This document shows positions 13,501 through 25,267 of a stretch of DNA of 64,000 nt, in pieces. Under the pieces are notes generated by a model, which was not told where the DNA came from, ran no database searches, and was given only the letters and a program-made list of their open reading frames with translations. Source of the stretch: Tubulanus polymorphus (Eukaryota > Nemertea > Palaeonemertea > Tubulaniformes > Tubulanidae); the NCBI RefSeq assembly GCF_964204645.1, contig NC_134026.1, positions 23,020,650 through 23,084,649 on the forward strand. The letters run 5' to 3'. The first letter of the stretch is position 1; each line of letters opens with the position of its first letter. The position numbers were made by a program, and so were the translations under genes.

Positions 13501-14875
13501 TGGGACGTAATGATCATAATATGTATGATGATAATCATATCATGATTGTTGTCATTATTATTACGTTTTGTTGCCATTGTCTCACTGCTAGATGAGCACC
13601 ATCCCCAGTGTTGTCACTATAAACATCATAATTTTGTGTTTTTCTTAATTGCTCGATCCTGATTTTACAAAAACTTTATATCCCACGCAAAACAAAAACC
13701 GATGCTCTAAAAACACAACGCGCTTCTATTTTTTTTGATAGACTTGTGAAAATGTTTTGAATGTTTCACATAGTACGTGGCATTCCATGCTGTTAATTGC
13801 ACCCCTAAAACTATAACTATAGGTGTGGATCTTAATTTGATGAATGTATTTTATGGAATAAGTGTGACATTGTATTCGATAACTAAATATAACTTGTATC
13901 CAGACATATATGCGGCATCCTGCTAAAGCTTCTAGCTATTCTTCCTAAAATCGGCACGCATTCGGTGTAGCGCGTTGTATCGATCAACTAGATCATACGT
14001 TGCTTTTGATTCGTAAGTTTATTTTGGTCGCGACGCATGAATTGAAGAATCTTTTAACAAGCGAACGCTCTGAATATTTGACTCTACTGAACGCTAAACT
14101 ATGAACTCATCATTTCGTTGTTTGTTTTTTTTCCTTCTAATACGTGAATTGAAACTTTGTTTCCCCCGAAAACCTTTTCCAATTCGAATCGCTACGAAAT
14201 TGCACACACGTCGAACGGTGTCACAATTTCTCATGTACAAAGACTTTTCCAAAAAAATGATACTTTCCTTGTTCTTTTTGTACGAATATTTCTCAAATAC
14301 TTCACAGATCTAATCTACGTAATCTAATGATGAATTTTCCACCTTAGAATAAAAGACAAATTTACTATAATGAGCACATCGTTGTTAATTCAGAATATTT
14401 ATGTAGATAGAACCATGTCTTCTGCGTTCGAATTGTTATCTAATGAATTCTTGCATGACTAGAAAAAACTGCAAATTCAAACTTTATCATGTTTTCGGTA
14501 ATAAAAATTCACTTTTTATATATGTGGTAACGACCTTGTTTTGTTCGTGTTCCTAATATTTTGGGATCTGACTTCGTTTTTCGTCCAATCCGCAAAGTTT
14601 CGGCTCAACTGAGATGTGTGCAGCGAGATGGAATTGCACTGAACATAGAATGGCTTCTTGACCGAGGCCAACATGGTTACTGCAACTGTTTTTCTGATTT
14701 TGGAGTGAGGATTTTGCCTTTTAAAAGAAACGCCGGTAAGACATTTTCCATTTTTAATCCGCAACTCTTGAATGGTAAGCTAATAATCTAACAAACAATC
14801 AATAGCCATCTGAATGCCATATTTATTCATACCTAAACCTTATGGATAAGAGAGAATCAACCAATTGGAAAAAAT
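10546..14875. other. Convergent intergenic region, no gene supported
   Basis: This lies between the stop codon of the Ig gene (+) and the stop codon of the annexin (-), so it should hold both 3' UTRs. An AATAAA at about 11022 could serve the Ig gene, and TTTATT near 14822 could serve the annexin on the minus strand. The open frames present (for example 11582-11764, 14561-14791) have no recognisable domain and are not flanked by matching splice sites. Confidence 0.6.
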
Positions 14876-16948
14876 TCAGTAACCGTCAGCTTCAGCCGTT
14901 TTGGCATCCAGTAATCTTAACAGCAGTCGTCTATAATTACCGGAAGTGTCATCTCTGATATAGTTGAATAACGTATCGTTGTAGGTGCTGTCAAATAATG
15001 CTCTTATACTCTGTAGATCGATCTGTAGTAAAGTAGATATAGTATTTGATATCTCAATCTCTTTCCTCTATCCGAACCGAAAAATCTATCTATTCAAAAT
15101 GTAGCATTTTGAGTAAATAAATTCATATGTCTTTTGATAATAGTATAATACTTATCAAAATGCTCACCTCACTTCTGGAGATCAATGTTCTAGTCAACGT
15201 TCTTTCATCAGTTCCCAAACCGTTCATTGACCTATGCAATACGCCGCTGAAGTATCTCGTTCGGCTGTCAACACATTGGGCTGAAAGTACAAAAACAGAT
15301 TTAAAGGATTTCCAGCTGCTATACTTACGTACAACTTAAATATTGAAAATATGATAAAGTAGTAACAACATGCATATAGTGCATCACACAAAATACATAC
15401 ATATCGCCATGAGGCCATCTCTAAAGCCCCCAGATGCATTTTCATCAATCATATCCTCAATTGTCATGCTAAACGATTTGTGGTAATCCTCAAACACAAC
15501 CTTCAGATGGGCCATACTTCTACGACAGAATACAGCGTGAAATGTTATGACATCTGGACCATCGCCATCCTACAAGTTATAAAATATGATCTTACTTCAT
15601 AGTGTATTAATTGTCATTACTCCTCAGACGATACTTACATTATAAAGTCTCTTAAGATCCTCCTCAACTATGATCTGGTCAATAGGAGATTCCTCATCTT
15701 CACGATCTGCATTAGCCAGCGAAAACAGAAGACGACCAAGGTCACCACCAGTTTTGTCACTTACGTCATCCATAAGATCGGTGTTGAATTCTGTAATCAC
15801 GTAATCATTTAATGAGAGCAGTTCACGATTAAACGGTTTTTACTTTGATGTAAATATTGAGCGAAATGATTGAAACTATATTTTATAATGTATCCATTAC
15901 TCTTGTTGTAGAATTCGGTTATTTCGCTCATTTCCTCATTCGTTCTACTGGCGAAGATTTGAATCAAACACCTGTGGTCAGTACAACAGGCCTGCAATTG
16001 ATATCACCTATGTGTAAATGGATCAGTAATTTTTGACGAAAAGATGCGAATATTTTCGTACCGTAAGTGCGTCTCGAATTTGATAGGCATCATATTCCCG
16101 TGGTTCGTAACACAGCCCTACTACAGCTTCCTTGTAATATCCACTTAATGCATTAACTATCTCATTCGGCAATCGCTTAGAATAAAATATCAAATAAAAC
16201 CATATTGTAATCAAAATAGAGAATGTATATATAGATACACTATTATATCCATGCACGATTCTCACACATATCTCCAAAATAGGGGAAATTTTCAATGATT
16301 CCAAAAAATTCCAAATTGAGATGCAAGAATAATAATCATAACAAGTAAAGATATATCACAATACCCTTCCGTAGATGGTCTTGTACGCCCTTCGTATTTC
16401 TTTACGTAGCGCGCCATCGCTTTGAGTGAATACTTCAATGATTGAAGTATTTGGACACATGCAATCACTTAACGGTATTACGTTTCCTTTAAACGACAAA
16501 AGGAGGAATACATAATGCAAACAGCACCCTACAGGAAAAAGCTTTTATTAATGATTATCGGATAGAGTGAAAATTCTATCGACTGCACTTACGCCAAAAT
16601 CCTGGTAGATTATCGTGTATTTTCGAACACGCGCTATTAACTATTTCATTATCCGCGTTCGTTGCCTACAATGACACATTTTTGTTGACTATAAAATGCC
16701 ACATTTAATAGATCCGATGGTGAGGGATAAATAACGTTCCAAATGCAGCATACAACATGTTACAAACGCGTTAGGCCTATAAAACTATAATCTAGTCCCT
16801 GCACCCTGGGCATTTCAAATTACAAATTTCATTGCAATTCCAAATAAACCTTGATGTTCACCTGTAGCCTTTTCCGTAGTTATTGATTCAATTTGAGCCT
16901 GGAATTAAGTCTTACCAAGACTCGGTACAGGAATGCACGAGAAGACAT
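14876..16948 (-). CDS. Annexin (four-repeat calcium/phospholipid-binding protein)
   Basis: Nine exons on the minus strand, in gene order: 16916-16948, 16593-16665, 16365-16486, 16062-16175, 15901-15991, 15639-15790, 15401-15569, 15168-15280 and 14876-15022. All phases agree and give 337 aa, the normal annexin core length, with only a short N-terminal head. Four annexin repeats are visible. Typical signatures include the IRRAYKTIYGR helix of repeat 1, EYDAYQIRDAL after it, IFASRTNEE in repeat 2, TGGDLGRLLFSL, RRSMAHL in repeat 3, and GLGTDE with LISRSE and DDTSGNYRRLL in repeat 4. Annexins bind acidic membranes in a calcium-dependent way and act in membrane organisation and repair. Repeat 4 (G272-G274 plus D314) and probably repeat 3 (G197-x-G199 plus E238) keep a calcium-loop pattern. 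Repeats 1 and 2 have lost GxGT (M45-C-P-N-T and A115-C-C-T-D). The start was chosen at the ATG just before the phase-0 donor at 16916. The gene is head to head with the SLC43 gene. Confidence 0.93.
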
Positions 16949-17945
16949 TTTCAGGTAACCGATAGAACGAAAGAGTTTGGATTATTGTCCCAGATTTGAA
17001 ATCTGAGATTCAACATAATATCACCTATTGTATATGATAAAAATAAAGGCAAGCCCATTAGAGAACAAACTATAGAACAGTAAGCTAACGGTTCGTGTGT
17101 AAAAAGAACAGCTCTGAAGAAAACTTAGGTTGCACCCTGTTATCCCTTATCCAGCACCCATATGCCATGATTATCAACTGAAAGCTGCTTATATTGATAA
17201 TGGCCGTGGCATCTTGGTCGTTAATGCGAGGGCAACAAATTTGCCTGAGTCCCAAATCAACTTTTTATCTAATGATCGTTTGGTGAGGAATTCTTATACT
17301 TACCGACAACATGTTTGTATATCCACAAGGGAATTACCGATACGTATGCTCCAGGCGGCTGGTAGCGCCTGTGTTGTATGGGAAACTTGCGGATTGGGTT
17401 GAAATAAATTTATTCTGAATAATCCGGATACGAAATCGCGCATAATGTATACCGGATAGAACTATACGGGAGGTATCTGTTGCACCAGATCGAATGCTAC
17501 GTATATGAAAAATATACAAATAAAAAATTAATACTAAAATAATGAATCAAATGAACTTCGTAATAATGTTCTTTGCATAATTGTAAAACAATTATGCAAA
17601 GAACGGTCTTGGATACCGACATAAATATTTATTTAGTTCATGAATTTTGATGTTAGAGGCACTCCATCGTGACTTTAACAAACATTACACCAGCAAATTA
17701 CACGATATATAAGCCTTTATAAGCCTTTATATACGTACTGTAAGATCGTATGACCTAGCCGTGATAAGAGATTGATCTTTTACCCGGGCGTTCCTAACTT
17801 GCACTGTCGGTGCTCATCTAGACTTATTATATGTCATACGAATAGCGATATCATTTGCAAACATTATTCAGGCGTTTATTTTCGTGTAGGTCTACGTATA
17901 TTCCGCTTTCTACTGGACGTGACATCAAGAAGCAACACTCCGATC
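16949..17945. promoter_or_regulatory. Shared upstream region between annexin and SLC43 genes
   Basis: About 1 kb separates the two divergent start codons, so both promoters and 5' UTRs should lie here. It contains a perfect palindrome at 17568-17604 and a short direct repeat of TATAAGCCTT near 17709-17730. The 90-codon open frame at 17130-17402 resembles no family I know. The promoter role is inferred from gene orientation. Confidence 0.45.
17568..17604. repeat. Perfect 17-bp inverted repeat with 3-nt loop
   Basis: GTTCTTTGCATAATTGT is followed by AAA and then by its exact reverse complement. Each arm carries ATGCAAA or its complement, which resembles the octamer bound by POU-domain factors. 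It lies between the divergent annexin and SLC43 genes. The structure is seen directly; any binding role is inference. Confidence 0.8.
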
Positions 17946-20507
17946 ATGGGGACGTGTCGAGCAGTCTGTGCAATCATATTCTGTACTCTGGAAACTATTC
18001 TAATCTCTGGAATGATTTTCGGCTGGGATTTTGTACTCCCGTTATTCCAAAAGGACTCCATATTTATCAATAAGAATTACTGCCCCAGTGGCACGAGCAA
18101 AGGAGTAGCTTATAATGCACCGGTGGCAGTCCCAAATAGTAATTCCACCTCTGCAACAAGTAACAGCGCGTATTTGCAGTTCTACGGAGTTGAATACTTC
18201 TGTCAGAGAGAAGCCGAGGAGTACGATTTAGTCTATATGTTGTCTCTTTTCATGCCGTATGTTCTAATTCTTGTAATCGGGGTTCTCTATGATTACCTGG
18301 GCACACGAATCATTCGCATCGTAGCAATGTGAGTATACGTTCAGTTCTGACATTGATACTTGCTGGACTCCATGGTAGGCCCTACATATCAAGCAGGGTT
18401 CATATTTACATGCTGAAATAGTCACTATTTGAACTGTTTCTGATTTGTTTCAGTATTTTGTTTATTGCTGGTTGTATGCTTATATCATATACGACGTCAG
18501 GTATGTTCATACTTAATCGAATCTTGCCATGATATAGCAGAATATTTTTAACTTCAACTAATCTAAGACAATATCTTCTGTCGAATTATTCAGACACGGA
18601 TGTACTGTTGTTTATTGGAATGCCCTTTATTTCGGCTGGCGGAGGGTTGATACTGTTGACGAACCTCCAAATATGTAATTGGTTTTTCCCCCAGAGGAGC
18701 ATGGTAATAAGCTGGTTTATCGGCTGCTTTTGCTCCAGTTGTGGAATGTTCTTACTGATAAACGTAAGCTTTCAATGTTCAGTACTCAATATTCAACTCG
18801 TTACAAATCGGCTCTCGATTTTCAGCTTCGAATAACAACTTGTAATTCAGATAATACGCGTATGTAATGTATAGCTTAGATTGTCAGGTTACGACGAGAA
18901 AAGTCATTAAACTATTTATTCTTTTAGACGCTAGAATGTTCATTCACTGAAATCACTACCCGATATCTGTTTTGGGGACTAGCTGTATTGGCAATAATTC
19001 CTATCATTACAACGCTTGCCATCTTGCCATTGCACCATATCACAGAGGGTCAAGGCAGTCTAGAACAATTCGGCAGTTCTGACACGCACATCAGAATGAA
19101 TTCGAAAAAAATCTATCGACAATCGCGATTAGAAGGGCTGACTATGGACCCGGATGATTCAGGGGATCTGGACGAAAGGCGTTCCTCTGCAGCTGTCAGC
19201 ATCGTCATTGATAAAGATACGTATTGTAAGGTATCATGCAACGCTACCTATATTATACATGTATTTTGGTTTGCCGTTATGCAGTTACAGTACTGGTGGA
19301 TGTATAGCAGAAGTCGCGAAGAGATATACGGTATTGACGAAAAAAAAAATCCTACAGGTAAAGGGCGAGGTTTTCTCTTTCACAAACCAATTACAAGGAG
19401 TATATTCAAACATGAATCTAACCAGTATTTTCTTTTGAACTTAACAGCAGTCTTCTTGACTTATCGGTATGAGCTATTTCATTACGCTCCGATAGCAATG
19501 ATACCTGTGCCGTTAATTTTTGTCGGTGTAATCATGGATGCAAGACGATACGCCATTGGAAAATCATATCCTGATAGTTAGTATTCCGATTCGTCCAAAA
19601 AGAACTGTGAAAAGGTTGTTACCATTTAAACCAAAATAGCTTAAACCTAAAACATCCACTCTATTAAAGGTGAAACGATTCACGTTAGAGCAGCTCTAAT
19701 TCCCGTTATCCTGGTGACGATAATTGCAGTGACATTAGCATGTTTTGTGTTTGCTCCGTGGCCAGAAGTTAAGTACGCTTTGGACGCGCTGATCATACTT
19801 CACAAACCGCTAGTTTTAGCAACATCGGCTTGTTTCATCTTCCAAGTGTAAGTGTATTCACTAATCCAAATATTGCCTTCGCTAACTCCATTTATTATGA
19901 ACTATCTATATTAAGATTTATCTATACCTGTAGAAATGTTTAGATCTTACCCGTAATTATTAACCAAACTGATTTTTTGTTCCGTTTCTCATAACACGTT
20001 ATTTCGTATTCCGGTATAATGTTCCGTAGATTTCCGGAGGAGTTTTTTGGTCGCCTCGTCGGCGTTGCTATGATGGTTGGCGGAGTCTTCGGTGTCAATT
20101 ATTACACGCTCGATATACTCCATGAAACTGTCGTATCAAAAGAAAGCATCCATTGGGTATGTATGCGGTATTTTAAGACTAATTATTTGATACCATTTGA
20201 ATAACTCAATCAAACTTCGGGGCCGCGTTGCAGAACCATCATTGCGGTATTGCTCACCGCAGGACCTTATCCAAGGTAGACACATTGGCATGTATTTCCT
20301 TTTCAGATTAATGTCGGTATTGCTATTCTAGTAGGGTTTTCTATTGCTCATCCCATCCACTTGATCGCAAGAGGAAAACAACTTGAAAGGGAAACGGAAC
20401 GCAGGACGATGAACGTAATATGGGCAACGGACAACGTCACCTACCAGACGATGGAGAGTATGAAGAATAACGGCTCGAAAAACAATTGGAAATCAACAGA
20501 ACTATGA
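17946..20507 (+). CDS. SLC43-like major facilitator superfamily transporter
   Basis: Seven exons: 17946-18328, 18454-18500, 18594-18763, 18928-19576, 19670-19847, 20030-20156 and 20307-20507, in phase throughout, giving 584 aa. The first in-frame ATG is at 17946. The order of hydrophobic segments and family motifs matches SLC43 amino-acid transporters. TM1 carries GMIFGWDFVLPLF followed by a cysteine-bearing extracellular loop with several N-x-S/T sites. GVLYDYLGTR is the MFS loop 2-3 motif. The segment GGGLILLTNLQICNWFF follows. A long charged cytoplasmic loop (GLTMDPDDSGDLDERRSS) lies between the two six-helix halves. FPEEFFGRLVG matches the conserved FPSEHFGKLFG-type motif, and a last helix leads into a polar tail. 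Known SLC43 members move large neutral amino acids, or nucleobases in the case of SLC43A3, across the plasma membrane. Which substrate applies here cannot be told. The segment at 20534-20828 is 3' UTR. Confidence 0.9.
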
Positions 20508-21613
20508 ACTGCAAGCCTTATATCGGAAAACCACCAATTCCAGAAAAGCGCCGTGTAGCACATGGACTCCAACTCAAAATTCCCCGAAGAATCAAAATTC
20601 TATAGAGATGGCGAATGCAATTGTCATTTGGGAGATATTGAGGAATTTGAAATAGGCAAAAGCGGCATACATATGTATATACCTTTACATCTGCTGATGC
20701 TGTGTCAGGACGAACGTACCTTTTTACAAAACATATTTGTTCTGACTAGACTTTATGATAATATTGGAAAATCAGATCCGAAATTATGCCGATATTCTAT
20801 CTATAGCATATTCAATCTTTGTACTTAAAACTACGTAACTGAACATAAACGAATTCATCATACATATGGATGAATCTATTACATTATGTACACACAATCA
20901 TTATTCAAAAAAGATTTCACTCTACATCTTGTTCATTGTTAATTACTGCAGAACGACAGGTAAGATTGTTCGATATTTTTACAATATTCCAATGAAATGA
21001 AATGAATCCACGAGTTATAACGTTACTTAATGTGCATTATATAATAAAGATAAATAATGAAATGGATGAAGCTTTTGTAAATTTTTGACATTTAGGTAAA
21101 CAATAGCCGCACTTGAAAACATTCATAAATGCACCATTTAAAACAACATGCAACAAAAAGTCAGGTAGATCTTTAGTAATTTCCGGATATATGTCGATGT
21201 GCTATCAACAAGTCACCCACGTATCCTAGTTATAATTCATATCAAGGACGAACTTTTTAACTGATATTCACGTTTGTTGTTTGTTTGAAGAACATCTGTC
21301 GAAATATCTCGAATCAATTATATTACTATTACGAAGCCTTGAGCGGTTACACGTCATAAAATGGAAAACAAAGGTACAGTACTTACATATATATTTGATT
21401 ACCAATAATATGTTACAACATAACACTTTTATAGGAATTAACATGTTATCCTTACTGTAATTTGGACTTTGTTACAGTTATCACTATAGAATCACAGAAG
21501 CAAACCGTAACCGCTCATAAAGTACGTGATTGAGGAAACATCATCATGAGCCAGTGTCCTGAGATACCTGAATGGTTTGAATTTAGGCGAATTAACATCA
21601 TGCAAAGATTTAT
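20508..21613. other. Convergent intergenic region between SLC43 and P450 genes
   Basis: It should hold the 3' UTR of the SLC43 gene, with an AATAAAG signal at about 21043, and the very short 3' UTR of the P450 on the opposite strand. I see no coding exon or element; the 88-codon frame at 20562-20828 has no recognisable domain. Confidence 0.6.
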
Positions 21614-24115
21614 TCAACGTTGAATTGCTCGCATCAAATAGTCCTGAGGACCTAAACTGAGTCGTTGAATCCCCTTTAATGGTGGAAGTTCTATGTGATC
21701 CGGTACATCCAATTTGAAACACTGTAACAAACTCGTAAACATAAGGAAAAGTTCACGTTTTGCCAACTGATCACCGAGACAATACCTTGGCCCTGAAATC
21801 GAAAGCAAATCTTATTCATCAATCATTGATAATGATGAATTTTTTGTCGATACCAAACAGATGTCAGATATTCTTATTGTTAAGGTATATATACTAAAAA
21901 AAGCAAAGAGCATGAAAGGGTGGATGGTTAAGCTCACCCATTGAAAATGGAAGAAAACCCTTGTTTGATTTGACGAAATTTCCCTGCTCGTTGAGCCATC
22001 GCTCGGGTTTGAACGCATGCGCATCGGGCCACAGTTTTTCATCCATGTGGATACCGTAAAAGTTGAAGAAAACCATCGTGTCTTTTGGAATGTAGAAACC
22101 GTGAAATATGACATCTTCGTTGGCTGCATGTGGTGCTCCGAGTGGGGCTGGAGGCAAGATCATAATATAGAATCAATTTCGAGTCGTGTATATAACTTTA
22201 TTACATTATAATCTGACGGAAGGTTTTACGAATAGTATATACCTATGTTGCAGTGTCGGAGTAGTTCGTGTATTGTTGCCTGCATATAAGGCATTCCATC
22301 TCTATGCGTAATTTTCGGTGGGCGATCTTGTCCAATAACCTGTGCATATCAAAGTGAAAAGTCGTTTAAGAAAAAAGTCTGGCCGAGGAAATTCTACAAT
22401 TCGGCAAGTTATATTTCAAGTTTCGCTTAGGTTCTGCGTACAATGTAGGTATCGGGAACATAAAATACCTACCTGGTCAATTTCGACCTGACACCTGGCC
22501 TGGGTGTCGGGATAATGCAGCATATATAAACAGAACCATCGTAGGGCAACTTGAGTGCTTTCTATTCCCGCCATGAACAAACTATGTATCATAGTTTTTA
22601 AGGTTTCATCTGTATTTCAAAAACAAGTAGAAAGGGAGAAATAAAGAATAGAGTGTTATGAGTGTTTCTATTTTTCAATAACATATGACGTGTGTACTAC
22701 ATATGTGTGGGTAGATAATTACCTACCTCCGTAAAAACCCGAATACTCGTGTACTTTAGTGAGTTATAAACACGTATTATGTAAATGTCAATGAAACCAG
22801 TTTTGAGAGTGGCTCTTAGGGCATGGATTCGAATCGGTAGAATTAACCGTTTTTATTTTGATTTCGTCAGAGTAGTTATTTGTTATATGAAACGTTACGC
22901 ATACCCGAAAATACTTGATTATCTGCGTCTGTCTTCTGACGTAGGAGAAACACATCGATGAAATCACGAACTTTACATGCGTCGAATGTTGCCTTGTGAT
23001 CTTCTATGAATTGGGTGATTATATCATCCGTATCTTGAAGAACTTTCATCAAAATATTTGTCTAGAATTAATAATGAATTGTTTTTATGTCATTTCGTTT
23101 CGTTGATAATGGCCATTTATAGGTGTCTTATTCTTTTGTCGAGTAAACAAACCTTTGAAAATGGGTTCACAAAACCCAGGACAGGTATGTAATTCTCGAA
23201 CAGGTCTACGTGTAGAAAATTTAGGAACTTGAAAACTAACGAGATAAGCTGATTGAACTGTTTATCTTCATAATCAAATCTGAAACGAATTGCAAATCGA
23301 AGGCATTGAGATGAAATGAATTTTTTTCGAATCAAGAATACCCTTGATTAGGGCATCTGAGTCGTATTCGTGAGAGTCATAGGGACTTTTTGTTTTTTGT
23401 TTCGCTCACCTTTTCCCTAGCGTTATGGAACAAATAACATTCGCCAACGATTTCAAAGCGAGATCATTGATCATGAAAGGTTGACCAGCCTTCTTTTCAA
23501 TTTCATTTTTTAGAGCACTCATTTCGACGTTCATCCGTTCGTTGAAGAAGGCGGAACCGTAACTGAGGTTTCGAAGCGCAGATTTTGTTGCTCTCTTTAC
23601 TGTTTCTAATTCTTTGCCTCGTAACATGCCCAAGCCTAAAAATGTCAATGACGTGACGATGATTTCTAATAATATCAATCGGTTTGAAGTGAAAGAATCA
23701 TTTAGAATGGCAAATACGAACCTTTTCGTTTGAACAATTTTCCCCATATGCGCATTGCTGATTTGGGCCTGGTGCTGAACATGTGGCCATGGTCTACTAG
23801 GGCATCTTTGACAGCGGCGTTACCGTTTATAAACACAGCCAGTTTGTTTCCGAAATATAGCGAGAATATGTTGCCATGAACTCGACGGATGTCTTCAATG
23901 ACGAGATACATTTCCACGGGCCGCCGGGCTATCGTAGCGAGGTTACCGATGATTGGCCAGGAGAATGGTCCTGGTGGGTACTGATACCGGCTGCGATCCT
24001 GACTGATGTAGGCTAGATAGAATGCTAATCCAACCAATGCACACAAACAAACTATTCGAAATATCATTTGTAGGTAAAGTGAATTGACTGCAATGATTAA
24101 ATCTTCGTCGAACAT
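21614..24115 (-). CDS. Cytochrome P450, CYP2-clan type
   Basis: Eight exons in gene order: 23722-24115, 23410-23635, 23153-23279, 22905-23061, 22473-22609, 22243-22339, 21938-22147 and 21614-21792. All phases agree and give 508 aa, the usual microsomal P450 length. There is an N-terminal membrane anchor (about residues 18-36), then the proline hinge PPGP (47-50). The I-helix oxygen-binding motif is AGIEST (314-319), and the K-helix ExxR is ELLR (372-375). KPERW is present. The heme loop FSMGPRYCLG (447-456) has its cysteine ligand at 454. The protein should be an ER-bound monooxygenase using electrons from P450 reductase. CYP2-clan membership follows from the hinge sequence, the exon layout and RFDYEDKQF. 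The substrate is unknown. The stop codon overlaps a polyadenylation signal (TGAATAAA on the minus strand), so the 3' UTR may be very short. All catalytic residues are intact. Confidence 0.95.
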
Positions 24116-25267
24116 CTCGACCTAAAAAAATGTAAATAATTCATTTAGGCAAATATTAGACATATCGAATGATATTTACCAATATATTCAAATGCTCATA
24201 TTTCATGATATGCTATCCGTTCGATCAAATCAAAACAAAATATTTTTCTGTGAAGTGTATTCCAAAGTATTTGAATGATCGAAAAAATCGATATTCATGA
24301 CTCGAAAACAATTTGAAAAGGGACAACTACATTCAAACATCTTACCTCGTTTCCAGCTTGCGTGGTTCGATTACAGAGTGCATGTTGCTCGCCTTGCCCA
24401 CGATATATATGCACGCTTGCAGGTGTTAATTGAAACGATTGGATAATAAGTGGCGTTTTCAAAACAGCCGAACGAATCATTTCATCTTTTCATGTTATGA
24501 ATTTGGTTTCACAAGAGCCACTTTGGGGCGTCCGGATTCTAATACGTCCTCTCGTTCATACTGACAACTTGAAATTACCAAAACTGGACCAGGGTCGAAA
24601 TACAATCGAAAATTCATAGAAAGTCATAATCTTTCCTTATGGTAAGAAATTGTCTCGATTCTTTCAATTTTGGCATGGTGTTGGATCGTACTAGGGAACA
24701 AGGAATCTATCCTTGGAATGGTAACCATTATGGTTTACTCGATTCATCGATTCAAAGGCCTGAACCCTGTCTGTTTGGCCGCGGTGTAATCGCGTAAACA
24801 GCACAGCCATATCCTAGCTATCGCTATAGACTGATGTAAATCGTTGTCCACGCTGCGTCATTCAAGCCTTTGAGTAATTACTCCAAGTTCAAACAATGTC
24901 GATACTCTAGAGCAGTGTAAAAATGGCAATAGAAACAAGTTGTTGCATGTTATGCGTTGTTTTCTTCGTATGCCCCATTCCTCGGCACATTTGTGACCTT
25001 TCCCAATATTTCAATCCGTAACGAAGGATATGCCAAATTCATGAAGGTCTGTTGATCTGTTGATAAGGCCCTGAATAAAATGGTTTCACTGAAAAATATT
25101 ATCTCGGATCCTTGTCCATTATCAGCTGTTTCGAAAAGGAAGTTATATCTACATGGGATGCGGGTATACAAAATCAGTTTAAATCGAATTCCATCGAGCT
25201 TCTAACAAGCAGGCAGTACGCTGAATAATGGGTACATACCTTACTGGTGTTATCACATGACTGAGCG
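24116..25267. promoter_or_regulatory. Divergent upstream region between P450 and mucin-like genes
   Basis: About 1.15 kb separates the P450 start (minus strand) from the mucin-like gene start (plus strand). I see no exon or repeat of note. Both promoters should lie here, but no defined site is recognisable. Confidence 0.4.

Noticed and set aside
14516-14791. 76-82-codon frames on both strands
   Set aside because: They fall just beyond the annexin stop codon, in probable 3' UTR, with no domain.
17130-17402. 90-codon plus-strand frame upstream of the SLC43 gene
   Set aside because: No recognisable domain and no donor that leads in phase into the transporter exons.
17946-20507. Longer N-terminus for the SLC43 protein from 17772
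   Set aside because: The upstream in-frame extension begins at TTG; the first in-frame ATG is at 17946, just before TM1 as in the family.
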